A DNA stretch of 64,000 bases from Pedobacter lusitanus (GCF_040026395.1 NZ_CP157278.1:4650001-4714000); one strand, 5' to 3'. Positions 40,482 to 50,840 are shown, numbered from the stretch's first letter. Notes: generated by a model not told the origin, from the letters alone. A program made the numbers and translations.

Positions 40482-43400
40482 GTGAAAAAACTTCTCCTCT
40501 CATTAGCTCTTGGTTTTCTTTCTTATTCAGGTTTAAATGCACAGGGAATTGACAAGTTCAATTTCAGTAATATCATACCTCCATCACCAGATATATCAGC
40601 ACTTGGAAAATACACTGAATTTCCGATGACTTATTCATCTGGAGTTCCTGTAATCAATATTCCATTATACAAGTTGAAATCCGGAGAACTTGAAGTGCCT
40701 GTAAGTTTATCTTATAATGCATCCGGAGTTAAGGTTGAAGAAGTGGCTACATGGGCAGGACTGGGCTGGAATCTGAATACCGGGAGCAGCTTGTACAGAG
40801 TGGTACATGGATTGCCTGATGATGCTAGTATTAATGGATTGATGTATACTAACAGAACGATAAAAAAAGTTCTGGAATATGCGGATGGCACTAATGATAA
40901 GTATATGGCTTATCATGACATTTTTGCAAATATCCTTGATGTTGAACCTGATATTTATTATTTCTCAGCTATGGGGTTTTCAGGTAAGTTTTATTTTGAT
41001 CAGACAGAAAGAACATTTGTACAAATGCCCCGCAGTCAGGTTAAAATAAATTATACGGTTAACGGAGATAATAAGATAGTACAATTTATACTGACACTTC
41101 CCGATGGAACAAAGTGTTATTTTGGAAAATCCGAAGATGCGACAAGAACTGGTTATGAAAACTTTTCAAGTACTCAAAGTGTGATTGTCAGTAATGGTAT
41201 GACTTATGTTCCAGAGGATTCTGGGGGAAGCACACCACCTCATATTACCTCATGGCAGATTCTGGATATCAAGAGTATTGCAGGTAAAAGCATAAATTAT
41301 TATTACAGTGTTGATAAAAGCGTTATCAATTTTGGAAAAGGCGGTGAGTCTAAGGACTATGCAGGAACAAGTGGTTGTGAATTTGTTCAGAATAATCCCT
41401 CTAACTGGTCATACTATGCACAGTATGGTTCAAAGAATGTGCTGGAGAAAATTTCTGCTGCTGAAGGAGATATATATTTTAAGACAAGTAGTTCAAAGCG
41501 TAGTGATATTATAGGTGGCCCGGAGGCATTGGACAGTATTTTAGTTAAAAACAAAAATAATACGCTTATAAAAGCCTTCAAATTGAATACCGGATACTGG
41601 TTTAGTGATGAAAATCTGCATCTTGATATTCCTGTAATAACTGGTGGAGATGCAAATGTAGTGGCGCAGTACAGACTTTACCTTTCTTCACTGGATGAAA
41701 TTAATGCAACTTTAAATGAAAAGTACAGCCATACTTTTGAATATAGCAATATTGCTCTGCCAAACAGATTATCCAGCTCACAGGATTATTGGGGATATTA
41801 TAACAGGGGGCAGAACGGGATTAACCTGACACCTAAGATCAGTTCGACTTTTATAAATGGAAATTCTGGGGGTGGTTATTTACCCGGAGCCGACAGGAGG
41901 GTAGATACGTTAGCCAATCAGGCCAGAGTTCTGACTTCTGTCACTTATCCTACCGGTGGTAAAACAACGTATGTCTATGAAACAAACCGGGCTAATAAGC
42001 AAGGCATAGGAGGAGGAGATAATAGTGGTTTTGAACTTTCCGGATTAATCCAGAAATCAGATGTGTTGCTTAAAAGTTATCAGTATCTGAGTCCTGGAAC
42101 TACAAATATTTATGAGAAAACCTTTAATATAGGTTTTAAACCTAAGCCTGTTCATTTCCATTATATAGGGTGTGAAGATTTTAATAATTTTAGTTGCCCG
42201 TTGGTAACTACTATTAGAGGGATCACGGATAAAAGTATATATATAGCGTTGAATACGACAGATTCTTATTTCACCTTACCAGAGGGAAGCTATGATATTA
42301 CAACAACAATTAATAATTCTTTTGAAAATCAGGATGCCGAATTCTCTGTTTTATTTGACTGGGAGGAGCAGAGTATTATAACAGATAACAGTATAGTTGT
42401 TGGTGGGTTGAGAGTAAAGAAAATAGTTAGCAGCGATGGCTTGGGTAAAATTCTTAGCAGATCTTTCAGTTACAATCGTTTCCATGATGCATTATATTCA
42501 AGTGGTAGCATAGAGAATATTCCTGTTCATGCTTTTAAGATTCCGTGCGATAATTTAGGCGGAAGTTTTGGAGTAACCAGGGTGACTTCTCAGAGTGCAG
42601 TTCCTTTAGTAGGTGGTGATGGACAGGCAGTGAGGTATGATAACGTTACTGAGTATATGGATGATGCAGCATCTTCTCAAAAAACAGAGTACACTTATGA
42701 ACATATAGGACTTGATAATCCGGGTGATTATCCTTTTGCTTCTTCTTCCAAGGCAGATTGGCGTACTAATTTGTTAATCTTAAAAAGAGATTATGAATAT
42801 CGTGGCTCTGGTTCATATCGTCCGGTCCGCTCTACGGAATACGCATATCGTAATTATGAAACTAAGTACAGTAATAATTTCGGAATGAAATTCGGAGCCA
42901 ATGCTAATCCTGCAACTTTTTCAATATCAAATTACGGAGGAGTCACGGAATGGCAGGTGAAAACTGGAGAAACTGATTCAACTTTTACCTATAACGGGAA
43001 TGTAGCCGGATCTGTTATTGTTAAAAACAGTGTCCTGACTTATAATAAAAATGATAATTATCAACTCTCAAACACCTTATCTTATGGTAGTGACGGGAAG
43101 AGAAATAATACAAGATATACCTATCCTGCTGATTACAGCTCATCTCCGGGATTTGATATAGCGGGCTTGAAACAAAATAATCTGTCAGGTCTGGTCTTAA
43201 AAAAAGAAAATAGTGTTAATGGGAAAATAAGGGCTGGTGAGGTACTTAAATATAATGTGTATGGTAAACCTATACAAGTGTATGAATTTGAGTCGGCTGC
43301 GGGAGTAGATACGGCAGTTGTCGATGCTGGAAATATCCTTACAACAGGATATACTTTGAAAGCAGACCTGAGTTATAGTAGTCTGAACAACTCAACGCCT

Positions 43401-43778
43401 GTGCAGGTTCGTCCTGCAAATGGGATACCGGTTTGCTATCTGTGGAGTTATGGTGCGGAACATCCTATAGCAGAAATTAAGAATGTCACTTATGAAACTG
43501 TTAAGAGTATCCTTGGCGAAGAAGCTATTAATAATTTTAGCAGCAGAACCAATCCAGATAAAGCAGCTATAGATAGTTTTATTGCACCATTAAGAGCTTC
43601 AGCACCTGATGCCCAAATTATAACTTATTCTTATCAGCCTTTAGCTGGTACGGTTAGTCAGACTGATGCGACAGGTAAAACAACTTATTTTGAGTATGAT
43701 GGATTTCAGCGATTAAAACATGTCAAAGATCAGAATGAAAATATTCTCAAAAGAAATGATTATCACTACAGACCTTAG
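40482..43778 (+). CDS. Large secreted RHS-locus companion protein
   Basis: 1098 aa, GTG start at 40482 with signal peptide KKLLLSLALGFLSYSGLNAQ. The opening (PPSPDISALGKYTEFPMTYSSGVPVINIPLYKLKSGELEVPVSLSYNASGVKVEEVATWAGLGWNLNTGSSLYRVVHG) is the SpvB/TcB-like start seen in Bacteroidota proteins encoded before DUF6443-RHS genes. The rest is YD-repeat-like beta sheet, ending TYFEYDGFQRLKHVKDQNENILK. No toxin tip. Likely builds a shell with, or helps secretion of, the RHS protein encoded 60 bp on. Confidence 0.82.
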   Translation: MKKLLLSLALGFLSYSGLNAQGIDKFNFSNIIPPSPDISALGKYTEFPMTYSSGVPVINIPLYKLKSGELEVPVSLSYNASGVKVEEVATWAGLGWNLNTGSSLYRVVHGLPDDASINGLMYTNRTIKKVLEYADGTNDKYMAYHDIFANILDVEPDIYYFSAMGFSGKFYFDQTERTFVQMPRSQVKINYTVNGDNKIVQFILTLPDGTKCYFGKSEDATRTGYENFSSTQSVIVSNGMTYVPEDSGGSTPPHITSWQILDIKSIAGKSINYYYSVDKSVINFGKGGESKDYAGTSGCEFVQNNPSNWSYYAQYGSKNVLEKISAAEGDIYFKTSSSKRSDIIGGPEALDSILVKNKNNTLIKAFKLNTGYWFSDENLHLDIPVITGGDANVVAQYRLYLSSLDEINATLNEKYSHTFEYSNIALPNRLSSSQDYWGYYNRGQNGINLTPKISSTFINGNSGGGYLPGADRRVDTLANQARVLTSVTYPTGGKTTYVYETNRANKQGIGGGDNSGFELSGLIQKSDVLLKSYQYLSPGTTNIYEKTFNIGFKPKPVHFHYIGCEDFNNFSCPLVTTIRGITDKSIYIALNTTDSYFTLPEGSYDITTTINNSFENQDAEFSVLFDWEEQSIITDNSIVVGGLRVKKIVSSDGLGKILSRSFSYNRFHDALYSSGSIENIPVHAFKIPCDNLGGSFGVTRVTSQSAVPLVGGDGQAVRYDNVTEYMDDAASSQKTEYTYEHIGLDNPGDYPFASSSKADWRTNLLILKRDYEYRGSGSYRPVRSTEYAYRNYETKYSNNFGMKFGANANPATFSISNYGGVTEWQVKTGETDSTFTYNGNVAGSVIVKNSVLTYNKNDNYQLSNTLSYGSDGKRNNTRYTYPADYSSSPGFDIAGLKQNNLSGLVLKKENSVNGKIRAGEVLKYNVYGKPIQVYEFESAAGVDTAVVDAGNILTTGYTLKADLSYSSLNNSTPVQVRPANGIPVCYLWSYGAEHPIAEIKNVTYETVKSILGEEAINNFSSRTNPDKAAIDSFIAPLRASAPDAQIITYSYQPLAGTVSQTDATGKTTYFEYDGFQRLKHVKDQNENILKRNDYHYRP

Positions 43779-43837
43779 TTAAAAAGGTTTTTAAATTATC
43801 TAAAGAATTTTATTGTCAGTATAAGAATTAAAGCCTC

Positions 43838-46800
43838 ATGAAGGGACATCTGTATTACGCTACTATATTTTTTTGTTTATCTATTTTAAGTCTGAATACC
43901 GCTTATGCGCAGGTGCCTCAGGATACGGTGCTGGATACTTATACCGGTCAAACAGAGATTACTGCTAAACGGCGGGTTACACTTAAGTCTGGATTTCGTA
44001 TTCCTGCGGGAAAAAAAGTAAGGATTTATACTGGTGCAAGTTTTGGGAAATGGGTTACTATTTCGAGTAAGCCAAGTACTGATCAGAATTATATACTGAC
44101 CAGGATATTTAAAAAGCCTGGTATAAAAGATGATGCTGCTGCGAGCTCGAATGCTTATAATACAGGTGAAGTTAACCAGAGTATACAATACTTTGATGGC
44201 TTGGGCCGTCCGCTACAAACGGTAACGGTACAGGGTAGTCCCAGTTTTGCTGATGTAGTGCAGCCTGTTGTTTATGATGCTTTTGGACGTGAGGCGGTAA
44301 AGTATCAGCCTTATGCTATTGGGAGCAACGGAGGTGGGTATCGAGGTAGCGGGGTAACTGAACAAGGGGCTTTCTATACAACGCCTCCGGCGGGTATCGC
44401 AGCAACAGCTAATGCTTATGGGGTAACTGTTTTTGAATCTTCGCCATTGAACCGTGTTTTAGAACAGGGTGCACCAGGTGCTGCATGGCAACCAGTCTCT
44501 GGCAATAGTACCGGGCATACTCAGAAAATTGAGTATGGAACTAATGCTGCAGAGGTAAAACTTTGGGTGGTGAATGCAACTGGAGCCTCGGCTAGCTCTA
44601 ATTATGCTGCAGGGACATTATATAAAACGACGACAAAAGATGAGAACTGGGTTGCTGCGGATTTAAAAGCAGGGACAGTAGATGAGTATAAAGATTTTGA
44701 AGGCAGAGTGGTTTTAAAACGTGTGTGGGAAAGTGACGCGCAAGGTCTTTCTACATATTATGTGTATGATGATCTGGGCAATTTGCGCTATGTATTGCCT
44801 CCGGGAGTTGGAAGTATCAGCACTTTTTCCGAGAGCGATGATGTCTATAAGCAGTTTATTTACGGGTATCATTATGATGGCAGGAAGAGACTGGTAGAAA
44901 AGAAAATTCCGGGTAAAGGTCAGGAATCTATGGTGTATAATACATTGGATCAGGTAATTTTGACCCGGGATGCAAATCAGGGAGCAGGTCAGTGGTTGTT
45001 TACCAAATATGATGCTTTTGGGCGGGTAGTGAGTTCGGGTATATATAGCGGAGAGAATGACAGAGCTACTTTACAAGGGGTTGTCAATGCACAGACAGTT
45101 CTTTGGGAGAAAAGAGTTGCTGGTGGTATAGGTTATGATAATCTTTCTTTTCCAGAGGTTTCTTCGATAAGTTCTTATCATGTGATCAATTATTATGATG
45201 ATTATAGTTTTCCGGAGAATACTTTTGGTGAGCCATCAGGAAGCCAGATGAAAGCTGATCGGGTTAAATCGTTATTAACCGGGACTAAAGTGACTACTTT
45301 GGGTACAGCGAATATGTTACTTTCAGTTCATTATTATGATGATGAAGGTCGTGTGATTCAGAGCAAAAGTGAGAACCATTTGGGTGGAAAGGATATTATA
45401 GATAATACCTACAATTTTGCGGGTGAGCTGACAGCGAGTACACGTAGTCATACGACTGGCAGTACGACTACAGAGATTGCTAATCGTTATTTCTATGACC
45501 ATATGGGGCGTAAGATTGCAACATTGGAGAATATCAATAACAAAGGAGAAGTGGTGCTGAGTCAGCTGGATTATACTGAAACCGGACAGCTGCTGAAGAA
45601 ACAGTTACATAGTACGGATAACGGATCGAACTATCTACAACATACAGATTATGCCTATAATGAAAGAGGCTGGTTGAACAAGGCTACAGGCAAAGAGTTC
45701 AATCTGCAGCTGAAATATACTGAGGGTGATGTGCCTCAATGGAATGGTAATATTTCTGGTCAGGTTTGGGGTAGAGGAGAAGGTAAATTTGATAATACGT
45801 TCAAATACAGTTATGATAAACTAAACAGGTTGACTTCAGCGGTATCACCAGGTTTGGGAGAGAACATCATTTATGATGTGATGGGAAATATCAAGATGCT
45901 GAACCGGGAAGGTCAAGTGATCAATAACTATACTGGATATACCGGGAATCAGCTGACTAAGATAGAGGGGGCTACCAATAGTACTTATAGTTACGACAGC
46001 AATGGAAACTTAATCACTGATAGCGGGAAGGGAATAACGCTGACTTATAATTACCTGAATTTGCCGGAGAAAGTTACGGGTAATAAGACTTTGAGTTATA
46101 CTTATGATGCGACTGGAAATAAGCTGAGAAAAACAAGTGGTTCGGAGGTTACGGATTATATCGGTGGCATTCAGCACAAGACTGATGGAAGTATTGATTT
46201 CATTGCTACTGAGGAAGGATTAGCCAGGAATAACGGCGGAACTTACAGTTATGAATATAACCTGAGTGATCATTTGGGCAATGTGCGTTATAGTTTTAAT
46301 AAGCATCCGGTGACGGGTGCACTACAGCCAATACAGAGTGATGATTATTATGCGTTTGGACTGCGGAAAGTTGTAAGCGCGGGAACTAATAAATATCTTT
46401 ATAATAAGAAAGAGTTACAGGAGGAGTTGGAGGAGTACGATTACGGCGCAAGGTTTTATGATCCGGTGATTGGGCGTTTTAATACGGTAGATCCACTTTC
46501 TGAAGTGTCTAGGAGAAATAGCCCTTATGGATATGCTTTAAATAATCCCATACGTTTCATTGATGTAGATGGAATGTATACGGATTATTATGGGACAAGT
46601 GGTAATTATCTTGGAACGGATGGGGTTAATAATGGTAAAGTTAAAGTTGCTTTAACAGAATCAACAGAAAAAGCGATTACTTCCTCTATAAAAAATGACA
46701 AGGTTAATATAAATGATAGTGATTATAAAGATTTGATTAATAATCCAACTTCCAACGAGATTAGTACGATGGATAATGCATTTGCAACTATGGAATCTAG

Positions 46801-47302
46801 CGGTATGAAGGAGCAAGGGTTTGGTGTAGGTAATAATAATGGGCAGCAAAATATAGAGACAGTGTCAAGTACTGGTAATACTAGTGTTCAAACGGGTAAG
46901 GCAATAGCAACTTTAGCCGGATCTGGAAATACTATAAGTTATGATGGGCACACTCATGGCGCTGTTATTAAATCAGATCCTGAAACAGGTAACATTATTG
47001 TTGGAGGAAGTGGTTCTTCTGCGGGAGATAGGAGTGGCTCGGTTTATGGCCAGCCAAATGTAGTATTAGGATATGATGTGCAAAATAAAACTGGTAATAT
47101 AACGGCAGCTGATGTAGCTAACGCAGTGAGTAACTCTGGCAAATTCATGCCTTTAAATCCGGCCAAATTTAATAAAACTATAACTTTTTATAACCAAGGA
47201 GGTGATATCAGAACTATTAATTACAGTGCGTTCAAGTCTAATACGTCTTCAATAAGAATTCAAAATTATGCAACACATTTACCCAATCTAAACATAAGAT
47301 GA
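43838..47302 (+). CDS. DUF6443/RHS polymorphic toxin with JAB-like variable tip
   Basis: 1154 aa. Signal peptide (residues 1-25, ending AYAQ), DUF6443 region (residues about 85-240), many YD/RHS repeats (YDAFGRVV, YTYDATGNKL), and the RHS core [23 protein letters not shown] near residue 868, followed by [19 protein letters not shown]. The variable tip (about 250 residues) contains YDGHTHG ... SGSSAGDRSG, which fits the H-x-H ... S-x2-D metal site of JAB-type hydrolases. The RHS shell should enclose the toxin. The next gene, overlapping by 4 nt, is the likely immunity gene. Confidence 0.85.
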   Translation: MKGHLYYATIFFCLSILSLNTAYAQVPQDTVLDTYTGQTEITAKRRVTLKSGFRIPAGKKVRIYTGASFGKWVTISSKPSTDQNYILTRIFKKPGIKDDAAASSNAYNTGEVNQSIQYFDGLGRPLQTVTVQGSPSFADVVQPVVYDAFGREAVKYQPYAIGSNGGGYRGSGVTEQGAFYTTPPAGIAATANAYGVTVFESSPLNRVLEQGAPGAAWQPVSGNSTGHTQKIEYGTNAAEVKLWVVNATGASASSNYAAGTLYKTTTKDENWVAADLKAGTVDEYKDFEGRVVLKRVWESDAQGLSTYYVYDDLGNLRYVLPPGVGSISTFSESDDVYKQFIYGYHYDGRKRLVEKKIPGKGQESMVYNTLDQVILTRDANQGAGQWLFTKYDAFGRVVSSGIYSGENDRATLQGVVNAQTVLWEKRVAGGIGYDNLSFPEVSSISSYHVINYYDDYSFPENTFGEPSGSQMKADRVKSLLTGTKVTTLGTANMLLSVHYYDDEGRVIQSKSENHLGGKDIIDNTYNFAGELTASTRSHTTGSTTTEIANRYFYDHMGRKIATLENINNKGEVVLSQLDYTETGQLLKKQLHSTDNGSNYLQHTDYAYNERGWLNKATGKEFNLQLKYTEGDVPQWNGNISGQVWGRGEGKFDNTFKYSYDKLNRLTSAVSPGLGENIIYDVMGNIKMLNREGQVINNYTGYTGNQLTKIEGATNSTYSYDSNGNLITDSGKGITLTYNYLNLPEKVTGNKTLSYTYDATGNKLRKTSGSEVTDYIGGIQHKTDGSIDFIATEEGLARNNGGTYSYEYNLSDHLGNVRYSFNKHPVTGALQPIQSDDYYAFGLRKVVSAGTNKYLYNKKELQEELEEYDYGARFYDPVIGRFNTVDPLSEVSRRNSPYGYALNNPIRFIDVDGMYTDYYGTSGNYLGTDGVNNGKVKVALTESTEKAITSSIKNDKVNINDSDYKDLINNPTSNEISTMDNAFATMESSGMKEQGFGVGNNNGQQNIETVSSTGNTSVQTGKAIATLAGSGNTISYDGHTHGAVIKSDPETGNIIVGGSGSSAGDRSGSVYGQPNVVLGYDVQNKTGNITAADVANAVSNSGKFMPLNPAKFNKTITFYNQGGDIRTINYSAFKSNTSSIRIQNYATHLPNLNIR

Positions 47303-47793
47303 TACATTTGAAATTTAAGATTTTAGTAATTGCTGTTTTATTAACTTTAAATGCTAATGGACAGTCCGTCAAATTAGATGATATACTAAAACATGCATAT
47401 TCCAAGACGTCTGATTTGTCAATTATTAATGGCAAGGAATTGAACTATGTGATTCCTAAATATATATCTATCATTGATACTGTCAAAAGTGAAGATCGAA
47501 CTCGATCATTTAATATCAAATATTATCGGAATGATATGGCGTTTGAAAGTCACTTAAGAAAGGTGAAAATTTTAACAGTTTTATCTGTTTATTTTAATAA
47601 AATTGGTAATGGTGTAATGGAAATTATATTGGAAATATCAAGTACAAAGGATGACCAGTATTTTGGGCCATATAAGTTTTTTTCATTCATTGATAAAAGA
47701 CAACTGAAATTAGTTTATAATAATTCAAAAAGAGTTTGGGAATATAATTCAATTATAAAGATTTTTGATGAGCCAAGGGTAGGGCAAGGTTAA
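47299..47793 (+). CDS. Putative exported immunity protein for the JAB-like tip
   Basis: 164 aa, 4-nt overlap with the toxin gene. Begins with MIHLKFKILVIAVLLTLNANGQ, a Sec signal peptide. The mature part is beta-rich with no known domain. Position makes it the immunity candidate; export suggests that the toxin may act in, or pass, the periplasm. Its C-terminal end runs into the first displaced tip (4 nt away). Confidence 0.6.
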   Translation: MIHLKFKILVIAVLLTLNANGQSVKLDDILKHAYSKTSDLSIINGKELNYVIPKYISIIDTVKSEDRTRSFNIKYYRNDMAFESHLRKVKILTVLSVYFNKIGNGVMEIILEISSTKDDQYFGPYKFFSFIDKRQLKLVYNNSKRVWEYNSIIKIFDEPRVGQG

Positions 47794-47797
47794 GTAA

Positions 47798-48527
47798 AAG
47801 TATATAGAAGAGTATGATTACGGGGCAAGGTTTTATGACCCGGTGATTGGAAGATGGAATGTGGTTGATCCTTTGCAAGAAGATGAGTATTGGGCTGAAT
47901 TTGATAAAGAGTCTGTTTTGGAAGGAGAAGATGAAGAGGGATTGGAAGAACAAAGAGCAAATATGAGTAAATATCTTAGATTATTAGTTCCGCAGAACAT
48001 TGTAACCGCAAGTAATTCAGCTATTCATTATAATTCAAGTCCCTATGCTTACGTATTAAATAACCCAATAAATTATATTGATCCACTAGGATTAGATACT
48101 GGGAAAGTAAAGCAGTTGAAACAAGTTAATATTGTTGAGAATAGGAAATCCCTATTCCCAACTGGACAAATTTTGGTAGGCCTTACAACGAGTTTTCCTA
48201 AAAGTTTTTTAGGCTTTGCAAATACAGGTAGTGGAACTACTAATTTACTTTCTAGCGGGATGAGCAAGATTCTTCCTCAAGTGATGAAAGTAAGGAGATA
48301 CACACATACAAACGCTGTTGGAAGTAAAATTTACACAAAAGTGCTCGGGAGATTTTTAGGACGATGGGCAACAAGAGTTCTAGGGCCTGTAGGGTGGACT
48401 TTGACGGGATGGGATGTGGCAACTATGGGGTTACCTCCTGCGGGGGTATGATCCTCCACAATTGCCTAATGGAATAGTCCCAGCAGACAATACACGAGTG
48501 AATAATTTAACTATAAAAAAGTTTTAA
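47798..48527 (+). pseudogene. Displaced RHS tip 1 (toxin), frameshifted
   Basis: An open frame begins after a stop codon (TAA at 47795) with [35 protein letters not shown], i.e. it enters in the middle of the RHS core without start codon or promoter. The tip follows PINYIDPLGLDTGKVKQLKQVNIVENR. The frame stops at 48451 within a G5 run (48442-48446); with one G fewer it continues YDPPQLPNGIVPADNTRVNNLTIKKF to 48527, right before the immunity ATG at 48530. A Gly/Trp-rich end (FLGRWATRVLGPVGWTLTGWD) is shared with tip 4. Confidence 0.75.
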
Positions 48528-48529
48528 TA

Positions 48530-48814
48530 ATGAGAAAATTGAACGACGATTTGATAAGCTTTATTAAAGATGAGATCCTTGATCCTGAGTTCGAAATAAC
48601 GGCTGATCTTTCACTTGAAGATGATTTAGGCATTTCTGGGGATGATGCAAGTGAATTTATATTAGCATTTAGTAAGAAGTTTCAAATTAATATTGAAGAG
48701 TTTAACTTTAATGATTACTTTAATTCTGAGCCTTCATTGTTTACAAGTTCATCAAAAAAAGAATTATTAACAATTGGAATGCTCAATAATGCGATTTATG
48801 AAGGTAAATTATAA
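48530..48814 (+). CDS. DUF1493-type immunity protein (tip 1)
   Basis: 94 aa. Acidic helical fold of acyl-carrier type: SLEDDLGISGDDASEFILAFSKKFQINIEEFNFNDYF matches the DUF1493 signature. Members sit after RHS-tip genes and are thought to neutralise them. Similar to the protein at 53738. It starts 2 nt after the restored tip 1 frame. Confidence 0.75.
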   Translation: MRKLNDDLISFIKDEILDPEFEITADLSLEDDLGISGDDASEFILAFSKKFQINIEEFNFNDYFNSEPSLFTSSSKKELLTIGMLNNAIYEGKL

Positions 48815-48885
48815 ATATTATCCATAATAGAGTAAATGTTATTTGATTAAACAGCATATAATAATAGGAAGCTCTTATTAATTGT

Positions 48886-48924
48886 AATGCCCCAAAAAAG
48901 TGTCTAACTTTTTGGGGCATTTTT
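48886..48924 (+). terminator. Strong hairpin terminator / IS3 end
   Basis: AATGCCCCAAAAA (48886-48898) pairs perfectly with TTTTTGGGGCATT (48909-48921), with a short T tail. The sequence also resembles the terminal region of IS3-type elements (TGTCTAACTTTTTGGGGC), in line with the transposase start right behind it. Confidence 0.65.
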
Positions 48925-48981
48925 ATGAGTAAAAAAATCAAGTATAGCTTAGAATATAAAATAACTATCGTATCATTTTGA
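48925..48981 (+). pseudogene. IS3-family transposase remnant (OrfA start)
   Basis: 18 codons MSKKIKYSLEYKITIVSF and stop. The opening is that of IS3-type OrfA proteins (MSKKxKYSLEFKL...). The rest of the element is missing: after it comes repeat block A. It marks an old insertion and deletion in the RHS array. Confidence 0.5.
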
Positions 48982-49063
48982 ATGATAATAAACAGATCTT
49001 CATCGAGATACAAAATCTATATTCTAACCGAGCAAGAGTTTCAGCAAGAAATCGCAACAAGGG

Positions 49064-49351
49064 GGCGTGGAATAAATGGCCTGTGAGGGCAAAGATTACA
49101 TTTGTTTATGCTGCGAAAGCCCTTTACAGCTTTACTTTCGGGGCTATCTTTGCTGTAACAGATGTACTAACGAACCAGCACTGCCGTTCATAGATCCGCA
49201 CCTTCAAAGTAGAATCTCCAACAAAAAAATCACGAACCAGCCCAACCTTAAACTCAAATAAAGCACTAACTTTACGGGAAAGGAAAGTTCTTTATGGCAC
49301 TGAAAAAGTGCAGCCAGGAAATCCGGCAAACCTAAAAAAAGTTGCGTAAGG
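49064..49351. repeat. RHS-array repeat block, copy A
   Basis: About 290 bp in front of displaced tip 2. It shares with copies B (50946) and C (52768) the segments TAAATGGCCTGTG..GGGCAAAG (not in C), GATGNACTAACGAA and AAAGCACTAACTTTACGG followed by the stretch to the RHS core. No start codon-led gene fits all copies. Likely a homology arm carried along with tips. Confidence 0.7.
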
Positions 49352-50065
49352 GAGTACGATTTCGGGGCAAGATTCTATGATCCTGTAGTGGCGAGGTGGA
49401 GTGTGATAGATCCAAAAGCAGATGAGATGCGTAGACATTCACCATACAACTATGCATTCAATAATCCAATTAGATTTATTGATCCTGATGGGATGGCGCC
49501 AGGTCCAGTTCCAGCGTTTTTTCCAGCACTGCCTTTAATTTATGGTGCTCTTGAAGCAATAGCTAGTTATGTGACAACTGAAGTTGTTGTTGGCGCGGCC
49601 GTTGCTGGTACAGTAGGATATATAGGAAATTCTGTATATAAGAATTATTCAAAAGGTCGAAATTATTCTGACTCGGTACAAGATGGTACAAGTTTGGCAC
49701 AGCCTAAGTTGCAGAAAATAGCTAGTAGTGCTAAATCTGATGGTGATCAAAGTGCTCCTACAGATCCTACGGATAGAGAATTGCCTAGGAATAAAGATGG
49801 AACTCCGAAAGTGGATCCAGAAGCTTCAGGTGCTGGTCGTCATACACAGCTCGGAAAGAAGTCTGGTCGAAATGGTGATTATAAACAGGCTAGGGAATTT
49901 GATGAAAAAGGTAATCCAGTAAAAGATCTTGACTTCACCGATCATGGTCGTCCTGATAGTCATCCTAATCCTCACCAGCACGAATATCTTCCTAACCCTA
50001 CAGGTGGTACACCTCAAAGAAGTAAGAAGGCAGAGCCTTTTAAATATACACCTTATAAATTTTGA
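49352..50065 (+). CDS. Displaced RHS tip 2, polymorphic toxin type 24-like
   Basis: 237 aa open frame entering at [47 protein letters not shown] without own start signal. The variable part has a hydrophobic segment ([20 protein letters not shown]) and the toxin domain [58 protein letters not shown], which is the His/Pro-rich motif of the polymorphic toxin type 24 group, probable nucleases. Overlaps the immunity gene by 4 nt. Silent unless recombined into the full-length gene. Confidence 0.75.
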   Translation, partial: EYDFGARFYDPVVARWSVIDPKADEMRRHSPYNYAFNNPIRFIDPDGMAPGPVPAFFPALPLIYGALEAIASYVTTEVVVGAAVAGTVGYIGNSVYKNYSKGRNYSDSVQDGTSLAQPKLQKIASSAKSDGDQSAPTDPTDRELPRNKDGTPKVDPEASGAGRHTQLGKKSGRNGDYKQAREFDEKGNPVKDLDFTDHGRPDSHPNPHQHEYLPNPTGGTPQRSKKAEPFKYTPYKF

Positions 50066-50505
50066 AGATGAGAAAGGCTATAAGAATAGATGGAGATTCT
50101 AGTGAGGTACTCTCTGTTGGTTTGATTGATATCTTGAATTGTATCGATGATGGAGAAAGTACAAATTGGGGATTATTGTGGTTAGAAGCTATTGGGGAAT
50201 TAGATGGTACTGAATCGATACTTGATTTGGAGCAAAGGGTCAATAAAGCTGAAAAAGTTACAATAATGGCATGGAAGGAATTATTGGATTTGTCGAGTCA
50301 AATTACTCAGGCAATTGATCTTTTGATTATTGGGGATAAAGATCTTTTAAATATAAGAGAGCGTTTAACTAATGGGGCATATGAAAATTGTGATTATACA
50401 ATTGAATTAATTGACTCAACATATTGGATAGTTTATTCTAAGAATGATGCCTTTTTGAAAGGCGTATTTGAAATGCTAGAAGGTACTAAATATCTTCATC
50501 GTTAA
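50062..50505 (+). CDS. Putative immunity protein (tip 2)
   Basis: 147 aa, acidic and helical, 4-nt overlap with tip 2. No family name can be given ([27 protein letters not shown]). Its pairing with the toxin-24-like tip makes immunity the likely job. Ends at a long perfect inverted repeat. Confidence 0.65.
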   Translation: MKMRKAIRIDGDSSEVLSVGLIDILNCIDDGESTNWGLLWLEAIGELDGTESILDLEQRVNKAEKVTIMAWKELLDLSSQITQAIDLLIIGDKDLLNIRERLTNGAYENCDYTIELIDSTYWIVYSKNDAFLKGVFEMLEGTKYLHR

Positions 50506-50572
50506 ACCTTACAGACAATAAATAAGAGCCCAGCTTACACAGCTGGGCTCTTATTTATTGTCTGTAAGGTTT
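50504..50572. terminator. 32-bp perfect inverted repeat
   Basis: Arms 50504-50535 and 50541-50572 are perfectly complementary around a TACAC loop, with a T run at the right end (bidirectional terminator form). Core GAGCCCAGCT/AGCTGGGCTC. The right arm joins the broken XRE gene. Confidence 0.85.
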
Positions 50573-50840
50573 TCTGGCATTAGCATCTCTAAGGAATACA
50601 TCAATAATCACCGGTAAGTGGGTTCTGTCGTTTTCGAGTAGGTCTTCTGTCTCCTGTATCCTTTTTACTGTTTTTTATCAAAAGAGGCACTGGTACCTTC
50701 GCCGCCGATATAGTCTAAATTGACTTCAAAAGCCTGGGCAATCTTTTTAGCTACCCCTATAGAAGGAAAATAGTTTCTTCTCTTTCGTATTTATCGATCA
50801 TGACCCTTGAAATGCCTCCCTTATCCTCCCAGCTGCCAAA
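50573..50840 (-). pseudogene. Broken XRE-family regulator, copy 1
   Basis: Read leftwards in three pieces: GGISRVMIDKYEREE, then (shifted) PSIGVAKKIAQAFEVNLDYIGGEGTSASFDKK, then (shifted) TVKRIQETEDLLENDRTHLPVIIDVFLRDANARK. This is the C-terminal part of a well-known Bacteroidota XRE regulator with at least two frameshifts and no N-terminal HTH start. A second broken copy is at 52586. Confidence 0.8.

Noticed and set aside
48978..49261. Two short rightward open frames at block A
   Set aside because: They run through the repeat without match to frames in blocks B and C and have no start signals.
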